NCBI GenBank assembly: GCA_013334755.1 | Contig: JAAXWX010000003.1 | Span: 35,357-99,356, forward strand | Direction: 5' to 3' | DNA from: Chlorobiaceae bacterium | GTDB taxonomy: Bacteria; Bacteroidota; Chlorobiia; Chlorobiales; Chlorobiaceae | DNA length: 64,000 nt | In this document: positions 48,209 to 58,120 of the stretch, piece by piece | Layout of the letters: each line of letters starts with the position of its first letter | How positions within the stretch are numbered: position 1 is the first letter of the stretch | Translations under genes and position numbers: made by a program | The notes under the pieces: model-generated | Database searches by the model: none | Told to the model about the DNA's origin: nothing | What the model saw: only the letters and a program-made list of their open reading frames with translations

Positions 48209-49363
48209 ATGAAGATTGCCTTATACGCCGGGACGTATGTCAGAGACAAGGACGGTGCTGTAAAATCCATCTATCAACTGGTCTCTTCATTCAGGAAAAA
48301 CGGTCACAGTGTAGCCGTATGGTCTCCTGATGTTTCAAAAGGGGATAATCATAATGGGTTAACCGTTCACAGGATGCCCTCTGTGCCGATTCCACTCTAT
48401 CCTGACTATAAACTCGGCTTTTTTACAAATGAAACCCGTCGGCAGCTCGAAGCGTTTGCTCCTGATGTGGTGCACATTTCAACACCGGATATTATTGGCA
48501 GGGAGTTTCTCCTCTATGCCAGAAAAAAAAATATTCCGGTGGCTTCTGCCTTTCATACAGATTTTCCCTCCTATTTCAGTTACTACCGCCTTGGATTTGC
48601 CGTCAGGTATGCCTGGAAGTATCTGACGTGGTTTTACAACAGTTGTGATATTGTGCTGGCTCCGAATGAGAGTGTCCGTCGGAAACTGGCGGGTTATCAT
48701 ATCAGAAACATTGAAATCTGGTCGAGGGGAGTAGACAAGGAGCTTTTTGATCCATTCCGCCGTTCCGAACAACTTCGTTCATTATGGAATGCTGACGGCA
48801 GGAGTGTCTTTGTTTATGCCGGACGTTTTGTGCCCTACAAGGATATCGAGGTTGTCATGCAGGTTTATGACCGGTTTGCCAGGGATGGACATGCTGAAAA
48901 GGTGAGATTTGTGATGATAGGTTCCGGGCCTGCCGAGGAGGAGATGAAGCGCAGAATGCCGGAAGCTGTATTTACCGGCTATCTTACCGGAGTCGAACTG
49001 CCGGTGGCTTACGCAAGCGGAGACATTTTTCTTTTTCCTTCAATAACTGAGGCGTTCTGCAATGTTGCACTTGAAGCACTTGCTTCAGGCCTGCCTGCAG
49101 TGGTTTCAGACGGGGGCGGGTGCCGGGATATAGTTGATAGGTCGGGAGGAGGGTTCGTTGCCCGGGCGGGAGATGTTGAAGATTTTTATGGTAAATGCCT
49201 TGAACTGCTGGGCAATTCCAGCCGGCACATGGAACTGAAAGCCCGGGGCCTTGCTTATGCAGAAGCGCAGTCATGGACCGCAGTCAACGGAGTTCTGATC
49301 GATCGCTATCAGTTATTAGTCAGCCGTTCAGCGGCCGGTGCTGCATCATGCTGCGCCCCGTAA
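48209..49363 (+). CDS. GT4-family glycosyltransferase (GT-B fold)
   Basis: 384 residues. N-terminal acceptor domain MKIALYAGTYVRDKDGAVKSI; donor-binding C-terminal domain with VYAGRFVPYKDIEV and the E-x7-E motif in PSITEAFCNVALEALASG. Resembles lipid-anchor mannosyltransferases and SqdX-like sulfoquinovosyltransferases; a membrane glycolipid is a fair guess for the product, not proven. Cytoplasmic, membrane peripheral. Confidence 0.82.
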   Translation: MKIALYAGTYVRDKDGAVKSIYQLVSSFRKNGHSVAVWSPDVSKGDNHNGLTVHRMPSVPIPLYPDYKLGFFTNETRRQLEAFAPDVVHISTPDIIGREFLLYARKKNIPVASAFHTDFPSYFSYYRLGFAVRYAWKYLTWFYNSCDIVLAPNESVRRKLAGYHIRNIEIWSRGVDKELFDPFRRSEQLRSLWNADGRSVFVYAGRFVPYKDIEVVMQVYDRFARDGHAEKVRFVMIGSGPAEEEMKRRMPEAVFTGYLTGVELPVAYASGDIFLFPSITEAFCNVALEALASGLPAVVSDGGGCRDIVDRSGGGFVARAGDVEDFYGKCLELLGNSSRHMELKARGLAYAEAQSWTAVNGVLIDRYQLLVSRSAAGAASCCAP

Positions 49364-49385
49364 ACCAACAATCCTTCAGCACATC

Positions 49386-50105
49386 ATGAACACAAATCGT
49401 AATACGGAAGCATTCATTCTGGGCTTTTTGCTCTGTATTGGCCTCATTGTCATGGGGTATCTGTTTTCATCAGGCATGACACGCTTTAGATCACTTGACC
49501 GGACGGTCTCGGTAAAGGGGCTCTCGGAAAGGGATGTGCCTGCTGATATTGCGATCTGGCCCATCAAGTTCGAGGTGGCGTCCGATGACCTGCCGTCACT
49601 TGTTACGGCTATCGAAGAGAAAAACAGACTTGTTCTTGATTTTCTCCGTTCAAAAGGATTCAATGAAAATGATATTTCGGTGTCGGCACCAGCAATCACT
49701 GATCGTCAGGTACAGGGAAGCGGTGATGCAAACCGGTTTACCTTCAGATATGCGGGAAGTTCAACGGTGAGTGTCTATACGAAAGATGTTGACAGGGTGA
49801 GGAGCACTGTCACGAAGCTGGTTGAACTTGGTAAAACGGGAGTAGCGGTTACTGGTGAAAATTATGACTCAAAAACCGAGTTTCTTTTTACCGGTCTCAA
49901 TGCCCTCAAACCCTCAATGATTGAAGAGGCAACCAATAATGCAAGAGTGGTGGCCGAGAAATTTGCAAGCGATTCAAAAAGCAGGCTTGGAAAGATCAAG
50001 TCGGCAAGTCAGGGGCAGTTTGCCATTGAGAACAGGGACAGCAATACTCCGTATATAAAAAAAGTGAGGGTTGTCTCAACACTGGAGTATTATCTTTCCG
50101 ACTGA
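49386..50105 (+). CDS. SIMPL-domain (DUF541) protein
   Basis: 239 residues from the ATG at 49386; the frame is open upstream into the glycosyltransferase gene. One N-terminal membrane anchor or signal (about 8-27, AFILGFLLCIGLIVMGYLF), then the SIMPL/DUF541 core (VSVKGLSERDVPADIA...AITDRQVQG). Periplasm-facing. Family members in other bacteria are linked to oxidative stress or outer-membrane integrity; role here is unknown. Confidence 0.8.
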   Translation: MNTNRNTEAFILGFLLCIGLIVMGYLFSSGMTRFRSLDRTVSVKGLSERDVPADIAIWPIKFEVASDDLPSLVTAIEEKNRLVLDFLRSKGFNENDISVSAPAITDRQVQGSGDANRFTFRYAGSSTVSVYTKDVDRVRSTVTKLVELGKTGVAVTGENYDSKTEFLFTGLNALKPSMIEEATNNARVVAEKFASDSKSRLGKIKSASQGQFAIENRDSNTPYIKKVRVVSTLEYYLSD

Positions 50106-50345
50106 CTTTTTCCCTGCTGCAGGTCATGAATCGTCCGGTATGATGACCGGCTGACTGTTATGATAGTGGATACCCCCGTTGTGCTATTCCGCGAGTCGGG
50201 GTGCATATCTGCTTGTTGTGCTTTATTTTCCGTGGTCTGTTGCGGGATTTAACTACTGCTTTTTTTTGTTTATACAAGGAGTCAGGTGTTGCCTGATCAG
50301 TGGCAGATGGCTGACGGGTTTTGTTAATATTGTTGACAGCTGATT

Positions 50346-51245
50346 ATGAAAGCAGGTTTTATCGGGCTTGGGAAAATGGGAAACAATATGGCGCAGCATC
50401 TACTGGAGTGCGGTCATGATCTTGTCGTTTACGATCTCTCAATAGAGGCAGTTGCAGCTCTTGCCGAAAAAGGGGCCACAGCTGCAGCTTCTCTGCAGGA
50501 ACTGGCTTGTCTGCTGGAATCTCCCCGTATTATCTGGCTTATGGTACCTGCGGGTGCTTCAGTTGACAGTACAATTGAACTGCTTGTCCCCTTGCTTGAA
50601 CAGAGGGATATTGTTGTTGATGGAGGTAATTCCCGGTATAAGGATTCAGAACGGAGGGCTGCTCGCCTCAAGGAAGTGGGGGTAAGCTTTCTTGATGCGG
50701 GCACGAGCGGCGGGCTTGAAGGAGCGCTGCAGGGAGCCTGCATCATGGTTGGTGGTGAAAAGACTGCTTATGATGTGATTGAGCCTTTGCTGAAAGATTT
50801 GTGTGTGGAAAACGGTTACGGCTATATGGGCCGCTCAGGCTCCGGCCATTTTGCCAAGATGGTACATAACGGCATTGAGTATGGCATGATGCAGGCAATC
50901 GGCGAAGGGTTTAACCTGCTTGATGCAAGTGATTATGATTTTAACCTTGAGGAGGTTTCCCGGGTCTGGGCTCATGGTTCGGTGATTCGAGGCTGGCTGA
51001 TGGAGCTTATGGTGCGTGCATTACAAAAAGATCCGAAACTTGATTATCTCCAGGGTTCAATTGCCGATTCAGGCGAAGGCCGATGGACCGTCGAAGCATC
51101 TCTCGAGCATGAGGTCTCGATTCCGGTTATTGCAGCTTCACTTTTTACCCGTTTTCGTTCGCGTTCCAACGACAATTTATCCGACAGGGTCGTTGCTGCA
51201 TTGCGCCATGAGTTTGGTGGACACGCCTTCATTGACAAACCATAA
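50346..51245 (+). CDS. gnd: 6-phosphogluconate dehydrogenase, decarboxylating (short form)
   Basis: 299 residues, the short GndA/YqeC-like form with one C-terminal helical half. NAD(P) motif GLGKMGNNMA at the N-terminus, then VDGGNSRYKDSERR and the catalytic Lys in GHFAKMVHNGIEYGMMQ. Converts 6-phosphogluconate to ribulose-5-phosphate and CO2 with NAD(P)H. Followed after 12 bp by zwf; pgl is convergent at the end, so all three oxidative pentose phosphate steps are together. Confidence 0.92.
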   Translation: MKAGFIGLGKMGNNMAQHLLECGHDLVVYDLSIEAVAALAEKGATAAASLQELACLLESPRIIWLMVPAGASVDSTIELLVPLLEQRDIVVDGGNSRYKDSERRAARLKEVGVSFLDAGTSGGLEGALQGACIMVGGEKTAYDVIEPLLKDLCVENGYGYMGRSGSGHFAKMVHNGIEYGMMQAIGEGFNLLDASDYDFNLEEVSRVWAHGSVIRGWLMELMVRALQKDPKLDYLQGSIADSGEGRWTVEASLEHEVSIPVIAASLFTRFRSRSNDNLSDRVVAALRHEFGGHAFIDKP

Positions 51246-51257
51246 CAGGGTACCGCC

Positions 51258-52694
51258 ATGCAGGTAAAACCTGATAACTGCACCATTGTTATTTTTGGCG
51301 CACACAGTGATCTTGCTGCCCGCAAACTGTTTCCTTCTCTGTATCAGCTTGCCCTGTGGGGTCATCTTCCGGAGGAGTTCAGAATTCTTGGTGTCGGGCG
51401 CGCCGAGCTTTCTCATGCAGAATTCCGTTTAAAGGTATATGAAAAGATGGCCGGGTTATTTCCTGAAACCCTGCCTGATGAAACGGCTTTTGCATTATTT
51501 TCCGCAAGGCTCTTTTATGTGAGGGTTGATTTTACGGAGATAGATGGCTACTATGCTTTGCAAAAAGAACTTATGGATGGTGCGGGAGCGTCGGGCATCT
51601 GCACGAATCTTCTCTTTTATCTTGCAACGCCTCCTGGTCTTGCGCCAATAATTGTTAAAAATCTTGCCCTTGCCGGGCTTGGTGAAAAAGATGGTTCGTT
51701 CGGTGGCTGGCGGAAAATCGTTGTTGAGAAACCCTATGGAAGGAATCTGCAGACGGCCCGTGAATTGAATACCATCATTGGTGATGTTTTCCATGAAGAG
51801 CGGATTTTCCGGATTGATCACTATCTCGGAAAAGAGACGGTTCAGAATATCATGGTCTTCCGCTTTTCAAACGGAATTTTTGAGCCGTTGTGGAATCGCC
51901 ATAACATTGCCAATGTAACCATCACGATTGCTGAAGATTTCGGTATTCGTGATCGTGGAGCTTTCTATGAAGAGGCAGGTCTGCTTCGCGATATTATGCA
52001 GAATCACGCGCTTCAGTTGCTTGCATCAGTTGCCATGGAGCCGCCGGTCGATTTTTCAGCGGATTCAGTTCGTGATGAAAAGGCCAAGCTGCTCCGTTCA
52101 ATTCGCCCCTTTACTCCGGAGAGTGCCTGGCAATCTGTTGTTCTTGGTCAGTATGAGGGGTACCGTTCTGAGAAAAATGTTGCCCCGGACTCAACGGTCG
52201 AGACGTTTGCTGCTGTAAAATTTTTTGTCGATAACTGGCGATGGAAGGAGGTGCCCTTTTTTATCAAGGCCGGAAAAAATCTTGATGTTACGGTGACCGA
52301 GATCGTCATTACCTTCAAGTGCCCTCCCCAGAACTATTTCGGCCCTGCCGAGAGCTGCAGTTATACGGCTAACCAGGTTATTTTGCGTATCCAGCCGGAA
52401 GAGACCATTGCCATAAAGTTCGGGGCAAAACGTCCTGGTGAATCGGTGATTACTGATCCCGTCTATATGAAATTTGATTACAAAACCTCGTTTGCTGAGC
52501 CCGGTGTAACTCCTTATCACCGGCTGCTGCTTGACGCCATGGCTGGTGAGCAGATGAACTTTATACGCCAGGACAGCGTCGAATACTCATGGGCTATTAT
52601 TGATGCCTTGAGGGAGGCCGTTGGCGGTCAACCGCCTGAAACCTATCGGGTTCATTCACATGGGCCGGAATCGGTGCAGCGTATTTACGAATGA
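51258..52694 (+). CDS. zwf: Glucose-6-phosphate 1-dehydrogenase
   Basis: 478 residues. Rossmann motif [18 protein letters not shown] (the GASGDLA variant, with G-A-H-S-D-L-A), active-site signature RIDHYLGKE (His base) and [10 protein letters not shown]. Oxidises glucose-6-phosphate to 6-phosphogluconolactone producing NADPH. It lies 12 bp after gnd; its last 10 bp overlap the convergent pgl. Confidence 0.93.
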   Translation: MQVKPDNCTIVIFGAHSDLAARKLFPSLYQLALWGHLPEEFRILGVGRAELSHAEFRLKVYEKMAGLFPETLPDETAFALFSARLFYVRVDFTEIDGYYALQKELMDGAGASGICTNLLFYLATPPGLAPIIVKNLALAGLGEKDGSFGGWRKIVVEKPYGRNLQTARELNTIIGDVFHEERIFRIDHYLGKETVQNIMVFRFSNGIFEPLWNRHNIANVTITIAEDFGIRDRGAFYEEAGLLRDIMQNHALQLLASVAMEPPVDFSADSVRDEKAKLLRSIRPFTPESAWQSVVLGQYEGYRSEKNVAPDSTVETFAAVKFFVDNWRWKEVPFFIKAGKNLDVTVTEIVITFKCPPQNYFGPAESCSYTANQVILRIQPEETIAIKFGAKRPGESVITDPVYMKFDYKTSFAEPGVTPYHRLLLDAMAGEQMNFIRQDSVEYSWAIIDALREAVGGQPPETYRVHSHGPESVQRIYE

Positions 52695-53488
52695 GTCGCA
52701 AACCAGAAGAGCCGTCCCTTATCAGGTTCAACCAGGCTTGCCGGTACATCCTTCTCCTTTTCAAGAAATATTTTTTTTGCCAGTTCACCCTTTTTCCGGC
52801 CAATGGAAAAAAAGAGGACGTTCCGGGCGTGGTTGATGACAGGCAGGGTTATGGTCAACCGCATTCCTGGGGGTTTTGCCTGTGGTGCGTTCACCGAAAC
52901 CACCCATCTTTTTTTCTCCTGAAGTGCTTCAGCATTCCCTGTGAAAAGTGAAGCAGTATGGCCGTCTTCGCCGAGTCCGAGCAGTATAAGGTCAAACACT
53001 GGAAAATCAACTGGCTGCACGTTTTTTTCGGTAGAGAAAAAAGTGCGGATGGTGTCTTCATACTTTTTTACAGCCCATTCCGTATCAGCTTCTTCAGCGG
53101 GCATCCTGAAGAGATGTGTTTCCGAAATTCCGGATTGCAGCAGCGTCTCCTTTATCATCCGGTAATTGCTGTCAGGATGATCGAATGGGACACATCGTTC
53201 ATCCCCCTGGAAAAACCATGTATCTGGCGGAAGATGGTGGATGGTCTGATCGTTGCGGGAGCTGTTGTCGGGCACAGAAAGCAAATAGTGTTCAAGGAGC
53301 CTGGTTGTCACTCCCTGTGCCAGCTTTTCGTAAAGGAGGCGGGGAGAGTTGCCGCCAGCCAGCACAAACGAGAACCGCCCGTGATCGGCAATGGCACGGT
53401 ATGCTTCGCTTATAATCAGCGCAACGGCATGGCTTATTATTTCCGTTTGATTGCCATCATAGAAGAATTTTCGATCTGCAATGTTCAT
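52685..53488 (-). CDS. pgl: 6-phosphogluconolactonase
   Basis: 267 residues, DevB/SOL type. [15 protein letters not shown] near residue 45, [20 protein letters not shown] in the middle, and [16 protein letters not shown] with the catalytic His. Hydrolyses the zwf product to 6-phosphogluconate. Convergent with zwf (10-bp overlap), completing the gnd-zwf-pgl set. Confidence 0.9.
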   Translation of the reverse strand: MNIADRKFFYDGNQTEIISHAVALIISEAYRAIADHGRFSFVLAGGNSPRLLYEKLAQGVTTRLLEHYLLSVPDNSSRNDQTIHHLPPDTWFFQGDERCVPFDHPDSNYRMIKETLLQSGISETHLFRMPAEEADTEWAVKKYEDTIRTFFSTEKNVQPVDFPVFDLILLGLGEDGHTASLFTGNAEALQEKKRWVVSVNAPQAKPPGMRLTITLPVINHARNVLFFSIGRKKGELAKKIFLEKEKDVPASLVEPDKGRLFWFATHS

Positions 53489-53663
53489 ATAAAGCTGATG
53501 TCAACGAGCATGATGTGTGTGTGTTTATGATATACAAACCGTGAGAATGAGCAGAAAGATTCATTGAGCCTGTTTCTGCTTGGCTTCAGAGGGGTTGTTG
53601 CGTAACTTGCAATATTATTTTTTGATAACACACAGGTTATAGTAACTGTCCGGAGAGTTTTTT

Positions 53664-54365
53664 ATGCCACTTGATGACGGTTATGGTGTTCTGGTAGGCA
53701 CCCTGCATAATTACTATTGCGATCGTGCATACAGTGAGATGGAATACTACCACTGCAATATCAAGTTGCGTGCCGGAGCAAGAGTTTTTCGTTGTGCGGT
53801 TGACCTTGACAGCAAAAGGGAAGCTGACGGTATGCATTGGCGTGTAGTTGAACTGGATCCTGATGCTTTTAACCCGGTACTTCAATTTCGTGAAGGTTGG
53901 CACCCGCTTGAGTCAGAACCCGGTTCGGGGGCTCTTGATTACTACCGGAGTCCTGAACTTCAGCCGACTGCAGAGTGTATGGACGCATCCCGAAATGCCC
54001 GAAAACATGGTGTAATAGAGCAAAAAGCATTCGATGCTACATGGAAATATGGCACAGGTACAGCCGCATTCAGAGATCTTGAGCCGTTGCTCGTTTACAC
54101 CCGGAAGCTCTTTATTTTTGGAGAACCATTCAGGAGGGGGCATGGCGTGCACAATATTCATCAAAATCAGGGTGACCCTCCAGAGAGCCGGTGGTACCAG
54201 GAAAACGGGATATGGCAGGATGGAGCGGTGGTTGTTCAGCGGCGCAACACAACGCTTGCGGCATTCTTATGCAAATTCAAAACCCAGCGTTTTTTCCCCG
54301 ACATCTCTTGTGAAATATCCCCTCTCGGGGTGGTGACGGCAACTGAACCACATGATCAATTTTGA
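53664..54365 (+). CDS. DUF2278 (YukJ-like) protein
   Basis: 233 residues. The DUF2278 pattern includes the start GYGVLVGTLHNYYCD, the middle LDYYRSPELQP and GHGVHNIHQNQGDP, and the C-terminal NGIWQDGAVVVQ. These proteins have unknown function. No membrane segment; cytoplasmic. Neighbour is the small DUF4282 membrane gene 240 bp downstream. Confidence 0.8.
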   Translation: MPLDDGYGVLVGTLHNYYCDRAYSEMEYYHCNIKLRAGARVFRCAVDLDSKREADGMHWRVVELDPDAFNPVLQFREGWHPLESEPGSGALDYYRSPELQPTAECMDASRNARKHGVIEQKAFDATWKYGTGTAAFRDLEPLLVYTRKLFIFGEPFRRGHGVHNIHQNQGDPPESRWYQENGIWQDGAVVVQRRNTTLAAFLCKFKTQRFFPDISCEISPLGVVTATEPHDQF

Positions 54366-54405
54366 GATTTTTGCACATGTTTTATGAAGTCAGGCAGAAA
54401 TTAAT

Positions 54406-54479
54406 ACCAATTTTCAGAAGATGATTTTCAGTTTAGTTTAGCGATCTCTTCTGTGACCAATTTCCAGTAGATGGCTTTC
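54406..54479. repeat. Imperfect direct repeat upstream of the DUF4282 gene
   Basis: Two 24-base copies (54406-54429 and 54456-54479), both beginning ACCAATTT and containing AGATG, match at 20 of 24 positions and are exactly 50 bp apart (about five helical turns). They sit about 125-200 bp before the DUF4282 ATG. Tandem operator or leftover duplication; no protein-coding explanation. Confidence 0.55.
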
Positions 54480-54604
54480 CTTCGGTGTGTCGTAAGATCG
54501 TTGCGTTATTTTTTTTGTAGATGTGCCGTGATTATTGATAATATTCCATTTGTGACGGGTGGCTGTTGATTAAGCCTTTTCAATAACAAACCGGAGAATG
54601 TCGC

Positions 54605-54910
54605 ATGGATACTGGCAGTTTTTTTGGCAAACTGTTTGATTTTTCGTTCAAAGAGTTTATTACCCTGCAGATTATAAAATATTTGTATGTCATCGGAATT
54701 ATTTTTTCTGCCATTACTGCTCTCGGGATGATTATCGGAGGATTTGCTGCGTTTAAATATGATGCAGGTAAGGCATTTGTAAGTATTCTTATGTCACCGG
54801 TTGTTTTTATTCTTTTGACATTGTTATCAAGACTTGTACTTGAAGCTCTCGTAGCAACATTTCGAATTGCCGAGAATACAACATTACTGGTTGAGCAGGG
54901 TAAACATTGA
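54605..54910 (+). CDS. DUF4282 small membrane protein
   Basis: 101 residues. Two membrane helices (about 28-50 and 56-82), with FDFSFKEFITLQIIKYLYVIG at the N-terminus and RLVLEALVATFRIAENT at the C-terminus, as in DUF4282 proteins. Inner membrane; function unknown. Ribosome binding site CCGGAG. A hairpin plus T-run follows. Confidence 0.78.
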   Translation: MDTGSFFGKLFDFSFKEFITLQIIKYLYVIGIIFSAITALGMIIGGFAAFKYDAGKAFVSILMSPVVFILLTLLSRLVLEALVATFRIAENTTLLVEQGKH

Positions 54911-54921
54911 CATTGATATTT

Positions 54922-54950
54922 ATAATTGAAAGAAGGCAATTATATTTTTT
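54922..54950 (+). terminator. Terminator of the DUF4282 gene
   Basis: ATAATTG (54922-54928) pairs with CAATTAT (54937-54943), followed by a run of six T residues. The stem is AT-rich, so termination is probably moderate. Confidence 0.6.
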
Positions 54951-55003
54951 CTCTTTCATGTGTATGAAAAGAATATTCTGAACGTGGCTGCTTCCGTGAG
55001 TGT

Positions 55004-56977
55004 TTACTCTCGTTTGCCTGACAAGGAGAGTGCTCCTGTAGGACAACTTTCAGTCATGACCGAAAAGTTAATACCTCCTTCTTCAACCTGTTCAAGCATA
55101 CGTACGCAGATTCCGCAATCAACGCACTTTTCCCGTTCCATGCTGATATCAGGGCTTTCCGCCAGGTCATAGCCTGGATGATCATGTTTTTCTGACGTAT
55201 ATGAGGGAATATAACGGGAAGCAAGCTCTCGAAGGCGGCAGTCGTTCAGAGCGTTGCAGCGGCATTGAAGGCAGCGCTCAGCTTCTTTTCGAGCAGATTC
55301 TACAGTATAGCCGGTAACAACTTCCATGAAACCCTTTATGCGTTTTTCCGGCGGCAATTCAGGTACTGGCACTCTTTCTGCAACTGTTTTTCGCTGGTAG
55401 AAGGCTTCTGGAGCCTCATCTCTTGCTCCGTAGGTGGAATTGAACAAAGGTTTCTGAGCAGCAACAGGTTTGCCGCTTAAGAAAAGGTTGATAGCGTTAG
55501 CTGCCTGTTTGCCCTGTTCTACGGCGCGGATTGCTGTATCGGTGCCTGTAACACAATCGCCGCCGGCAAAAATCCAGGGTATTTCCGATTGCATGGTTTC
55601 AGCATTGACCAGCATTTTTCCGTCTTTTCCTGTTTCTATTGTTGCATTGCGTGCTGCTGATGGATCAATCTGCTGTCCGATAGCTGAAATGATGGTGTCT
55701 GCAGTTATGGTGAACTCCGAGCCGGCAACAGGGACCGGTTTTCTCCGGCCGGACTTGTCGGGTTCCCCCGGCTGCATGGTGATAGCCGTCATTTCAAGTG
55801 CATCGTTGACCACTCTGATTGCTGTCGGGGCGGCATGTTCAACAAGCGTGATGCCTTCAGCGAGCGCCTCCTCTATTTCAGCACGGTTTGCAGGCATATC
55901 CGTTCTCGATCGACGGTAGAGAATCGTCACCGTTGAAGCTCCGAGTCGTATAGCGGTTCTTGCGGCATCGATGGCGGTGTTTCCACCGCCGGTTACCACT
56001 ACCCGTTCTCCGGGCTGGGGTGTAGAGCCGATCGCTGCTTTACGCAGAAATTCGATGCCGCTGGTAACGCCAGGCTTCTCTTCACCCGGAATGTTCATGG
56101 TTGATGCATGCTGTGCACCGACAGCAAGAAAGAGCGAATCAAATTCGTTCTTGATGGCATCGAATGTGATATCCTTTCCGAATTCAGTGTTGAAACGGAA
56201 CTCAATGCCTATCCCATGCAGGGTGGCAAGGTCACTCTCAATAACGGTTTCGGGGAGTCTGAAGCGGGGAATCCCGTAACGTATCATGCCGCCAGCTTCA
56301 GGAGCGGAGTCGAATACCGTTACTGCATGTCCCTTGCAGCGCAGAAAATATGCGGCTGTAAGTCCGGCCGGTCCGGCGCCGACAATCGCAACTTTTTTTC
56401 CGGTATTTTTAAGAATCTCAGGTACAAAGCGGACGGTCTGCTGCATGTCTCGGTCGGCGGCAAACCGCTTCAGAGCGCAGATTGAAACAGGATTGTCAAT
56501 ACCGTGCCGACGGCACTCATCTTCGCAGGGTGCCGGACATATTCTTCCGAGAATTCCTGGAAGAGGAATGCTCTCCTTGATGGTTTTTATGGCTTGACGA
56601 TCGTCGCTGTTTGCAATAGCGGCAATAAAGTCAGGAATATCACAGCCTGCAGGGCAGGAGAGCTCACATGGCCCCATGCAGTCTCCATTATGCTGCTCAA
56701 TTATCCGCTGAAGGCTCTGTTGCCTCATTGAGTTCAGCGCTTCATTGTCGGTTTCTATCACCATGCCTTCCATCGCGAGGGTATCACATGCAGGAACAAA
56801 ACGGTTTTTTCCCTTAAGCTCAACAATGCACATCCAGCATGATCCTGTCGCATCAAGGGACTTGTGAAAACAGAGGGTAGGGATATCGATTCCTGCGGCA
56901 GTCGCAGTGTCAAGAATCGTTGCTCCGGGTGCTGCCGTAACCTGTTGCCGGTTGATGGTAAGAGTGAAATGATTCAT
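55004..56977 (-). CDS. NuoG-like [2Fe-2S]/GltD-like FAD-dependent oxidoreductase
   Basis: 657 residues, several modules in order: a [2Fe-2S] ferredoxin domain (C36, C47, C50, C64); a NuoG-type Cys-rich motif (C100, C104, C108, C112); the GltD/NfnL-type domain with GRICPAPCEDECRRHG, FAD motif VGAGPAGLTAAYF and NAD(P) motif VVTGGGNTAIDAARTA; a C-terminal [4Fe-4S] ferredoxin-like segment (CVDCGICVRM...CPTGAL). Cytoplasmic. Enzymes of this build pass electrons between NAD(P)H and ferredoxin-like partners, sometimes by bifurcation. It is not next to gltB, so glutamate synthase small subunit is only one option. Confidence 0.85.
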   Translation of the reverse strand: MNHFTLTINRQQVTAAPGATILDTATAAGIDIPTLCFHKSLDATGSCWMCIVELKGKNRFVPACDTLAMEGMVIETDNEALNSMRQQSLQRIIEQHNGDCMGPCELSCPAGCDIPDFIAAIANSDDRQAIKTIKESIPLPGILGRICPAPCEDECRRHGIDNPVSICALKRFAADRDMQQTVRFVPEILKNTGKKVAIVGAGPAGLTAAYFLRCKGHAVTVFDSAPEAGGMIRYGIPRFRLPETVIESDLATLHGIGIEFRFNTEFGKDITFDAIKNEFDSLFLAVGAQHASTMNIPGEEKPGVTSGIEFLRKAAIGSTPQPGERVVVTGGGNTAIDAARTAIRLGASTVTILYRRSRTDMPANRAEIEEALAEGITLVEHAAPTAIRVVNDALEMTAITMQPGEPDKSGRRKPVPVAGSEFTITADTIISAIGQQIDPSAARNATIETGKDGKMLVNAETMQSEIPWIFAGGDCVTGTDTAIRAVEQGKQAANAINLFLSGKPVAAQKPLFNSTYGARDEAPEAFYQRKTVAERVPVPELPPEKRIKGFMEVVTGYTVESARKEAERCLQCRCNALNDCRLRELASRYIPSYTSEKHDHPGYDLAESPDISMEREKCVDCGICVRMLEQVEEGGINFSVMTESCPTGALSLSGKRE

Positions 56978-57022
56978 CTGGGTTCATCAGCTTTTCATGA
57001 TCGCCTTCTGAGGCGAAAAACG

Positions 57023-58003
57023 TTACTGTTCAGTGTGCCTGTCGCCAAAGTTATGTTCAATATGAAGGGCTACTTTTTCCAGCAGCCACATCGGTGTTGA
57101 CGTGGCGCCGCAGATGCCGACACTTTCTACTGGTTTGCCGTCGGGGCTGGTCAGCCAAATCTTCTGGATCTCATCGACATCTTCGATGAAATAGCTTCTG
57201 GGATTTGCTTCCCTGCAGATGTTGTAGAGTACCTGGCCGTTTGAACTTTTTTTGCCTGCAACAAAGATGACAACATCATTGGCCAGTGAAAAGTCATGCA
57301 GTTTCTCGTTGCGGCTCGAAACCTGCCGGCAGATGGTGTCCTTGAAAATATGCCGGGGCATGTGGCGAACACCGGTCATGTCTGCGGTAATATCGATATC
57401 ACGGATTGCCATCCATGAAGCCTCTGTTGCAGAACCATCAGGGGCGAAGCGTGCTTCAAGCTTTGCTTTAAGCTCATAAAATCCCGGGACATCCATGGTT
57501 GTCTGGGAAATGAGCGCGGTTTTTTTTGCCGGATCAAGAGCTTTTGTCTCTTCGGGATCGCTGAGGTCGGCATGTTTGATGATAATGGCGGTGTTGCTGC
57601 ATTGTCCATTGATGCCGATCACTTCTGGATGGGTTGGCTTGCCGTAGATAATGATCTGGTAACCCATTTTGTGCAGCACTCTTGTTGTCTGCTGAAGTCT
57701 GGAGACTACAGGGCAGGTGGTATCGGTAACGGTGAGGCTGTTCTCATTGGCAATCTTATAGCTCGAGGGAGGCTCCCCGTGAGCCCTGATGAGTACCCTG
57801 GCATTTTTCAGTTCCCGGAAAGCGGCTTCATCAATGGTTACAAGTCCGAGGGCTTCCAGTCTTTTGACCTCGGCCTCATTGTGGACAACGTCGCCGAGCG
57901 AGTATAATCCGTCCTTTTCCCGAAGTTGTTCTTCAGCAACATGGATGGTTCCCTGCACTCCTATGCAGAAACCCGATGAAGTTCTGTCGAGGTTTACTTT
58001 CAC
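57023..58003 (-). CDS. ispH: 4-hydroxy-3-methylbut-2-enyl diphosphate reductase
   Basis: 326 residues; last step of the MEP isoprenoid pathway giving IPP and DMAPP. The FeS-binding Cys are in SGFCIGVQG (residue 13), [10 protein letters not shown] and [18 protein letters not shown] and GKPTHPEV are conserved His motifs. Starts GTG at 58003. Feeds carotenoid, quinone and bacteriochlorophyll tail synthesis. Confidence 0.93.
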   Translation of the reverse strand: MKVNLDRTSSGFCIGVQGTIHVAEEQLREKDGLYSLGDVVHNEAEVKRLEALGLVTIDEAAFRELKNARVLIRAHGEPPSSYKIANENSLTVTDTTCPVVSRLQQTTRVLHKMGYQIIIYGKPTHPEVIGINGQCSNTAIIIKHADLSDPEETKALDPAKKTALISQTTMDVPGFYELKAKLEARFAPDGSATEASWMAIRDIDITADMTGVRHMPRHIFKDTICRQVSSRNEKLHDFSLANDVVIFVAGKKSSNGQVLYNICREANPRSYFIEDVDEIQKIWLTSPDGKPVESVGICGATSTPMWLLEKVALHIEHNFGDRHTEQ

Positions 58004-58012
58004 GCTGTACAG

Positions 58013-58075
58013 ATTAAGTCAAGATAAAAAGTGAAAAGTAACAAGTATGCTGGCAAATGGCAAAGGTGAAAAGCA
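58013..58075. repeat. Heptad-like tract between murI and ispH
   Basis: Reads AAAAAGT|GAAAAGT|AACAAGT with clear seven-base period (about 58024-58050), then looser copies (GGCAAATGGCAAAGGTGAAAAG). Lies in the leader of ispH and 3' of murI. Confidence 0.5.
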
Positions 58076-58120
58076 GCGCGGGGCATCCGGGCGACTGTTC
58101 CCGGAGCTGGATTTCCGGAG

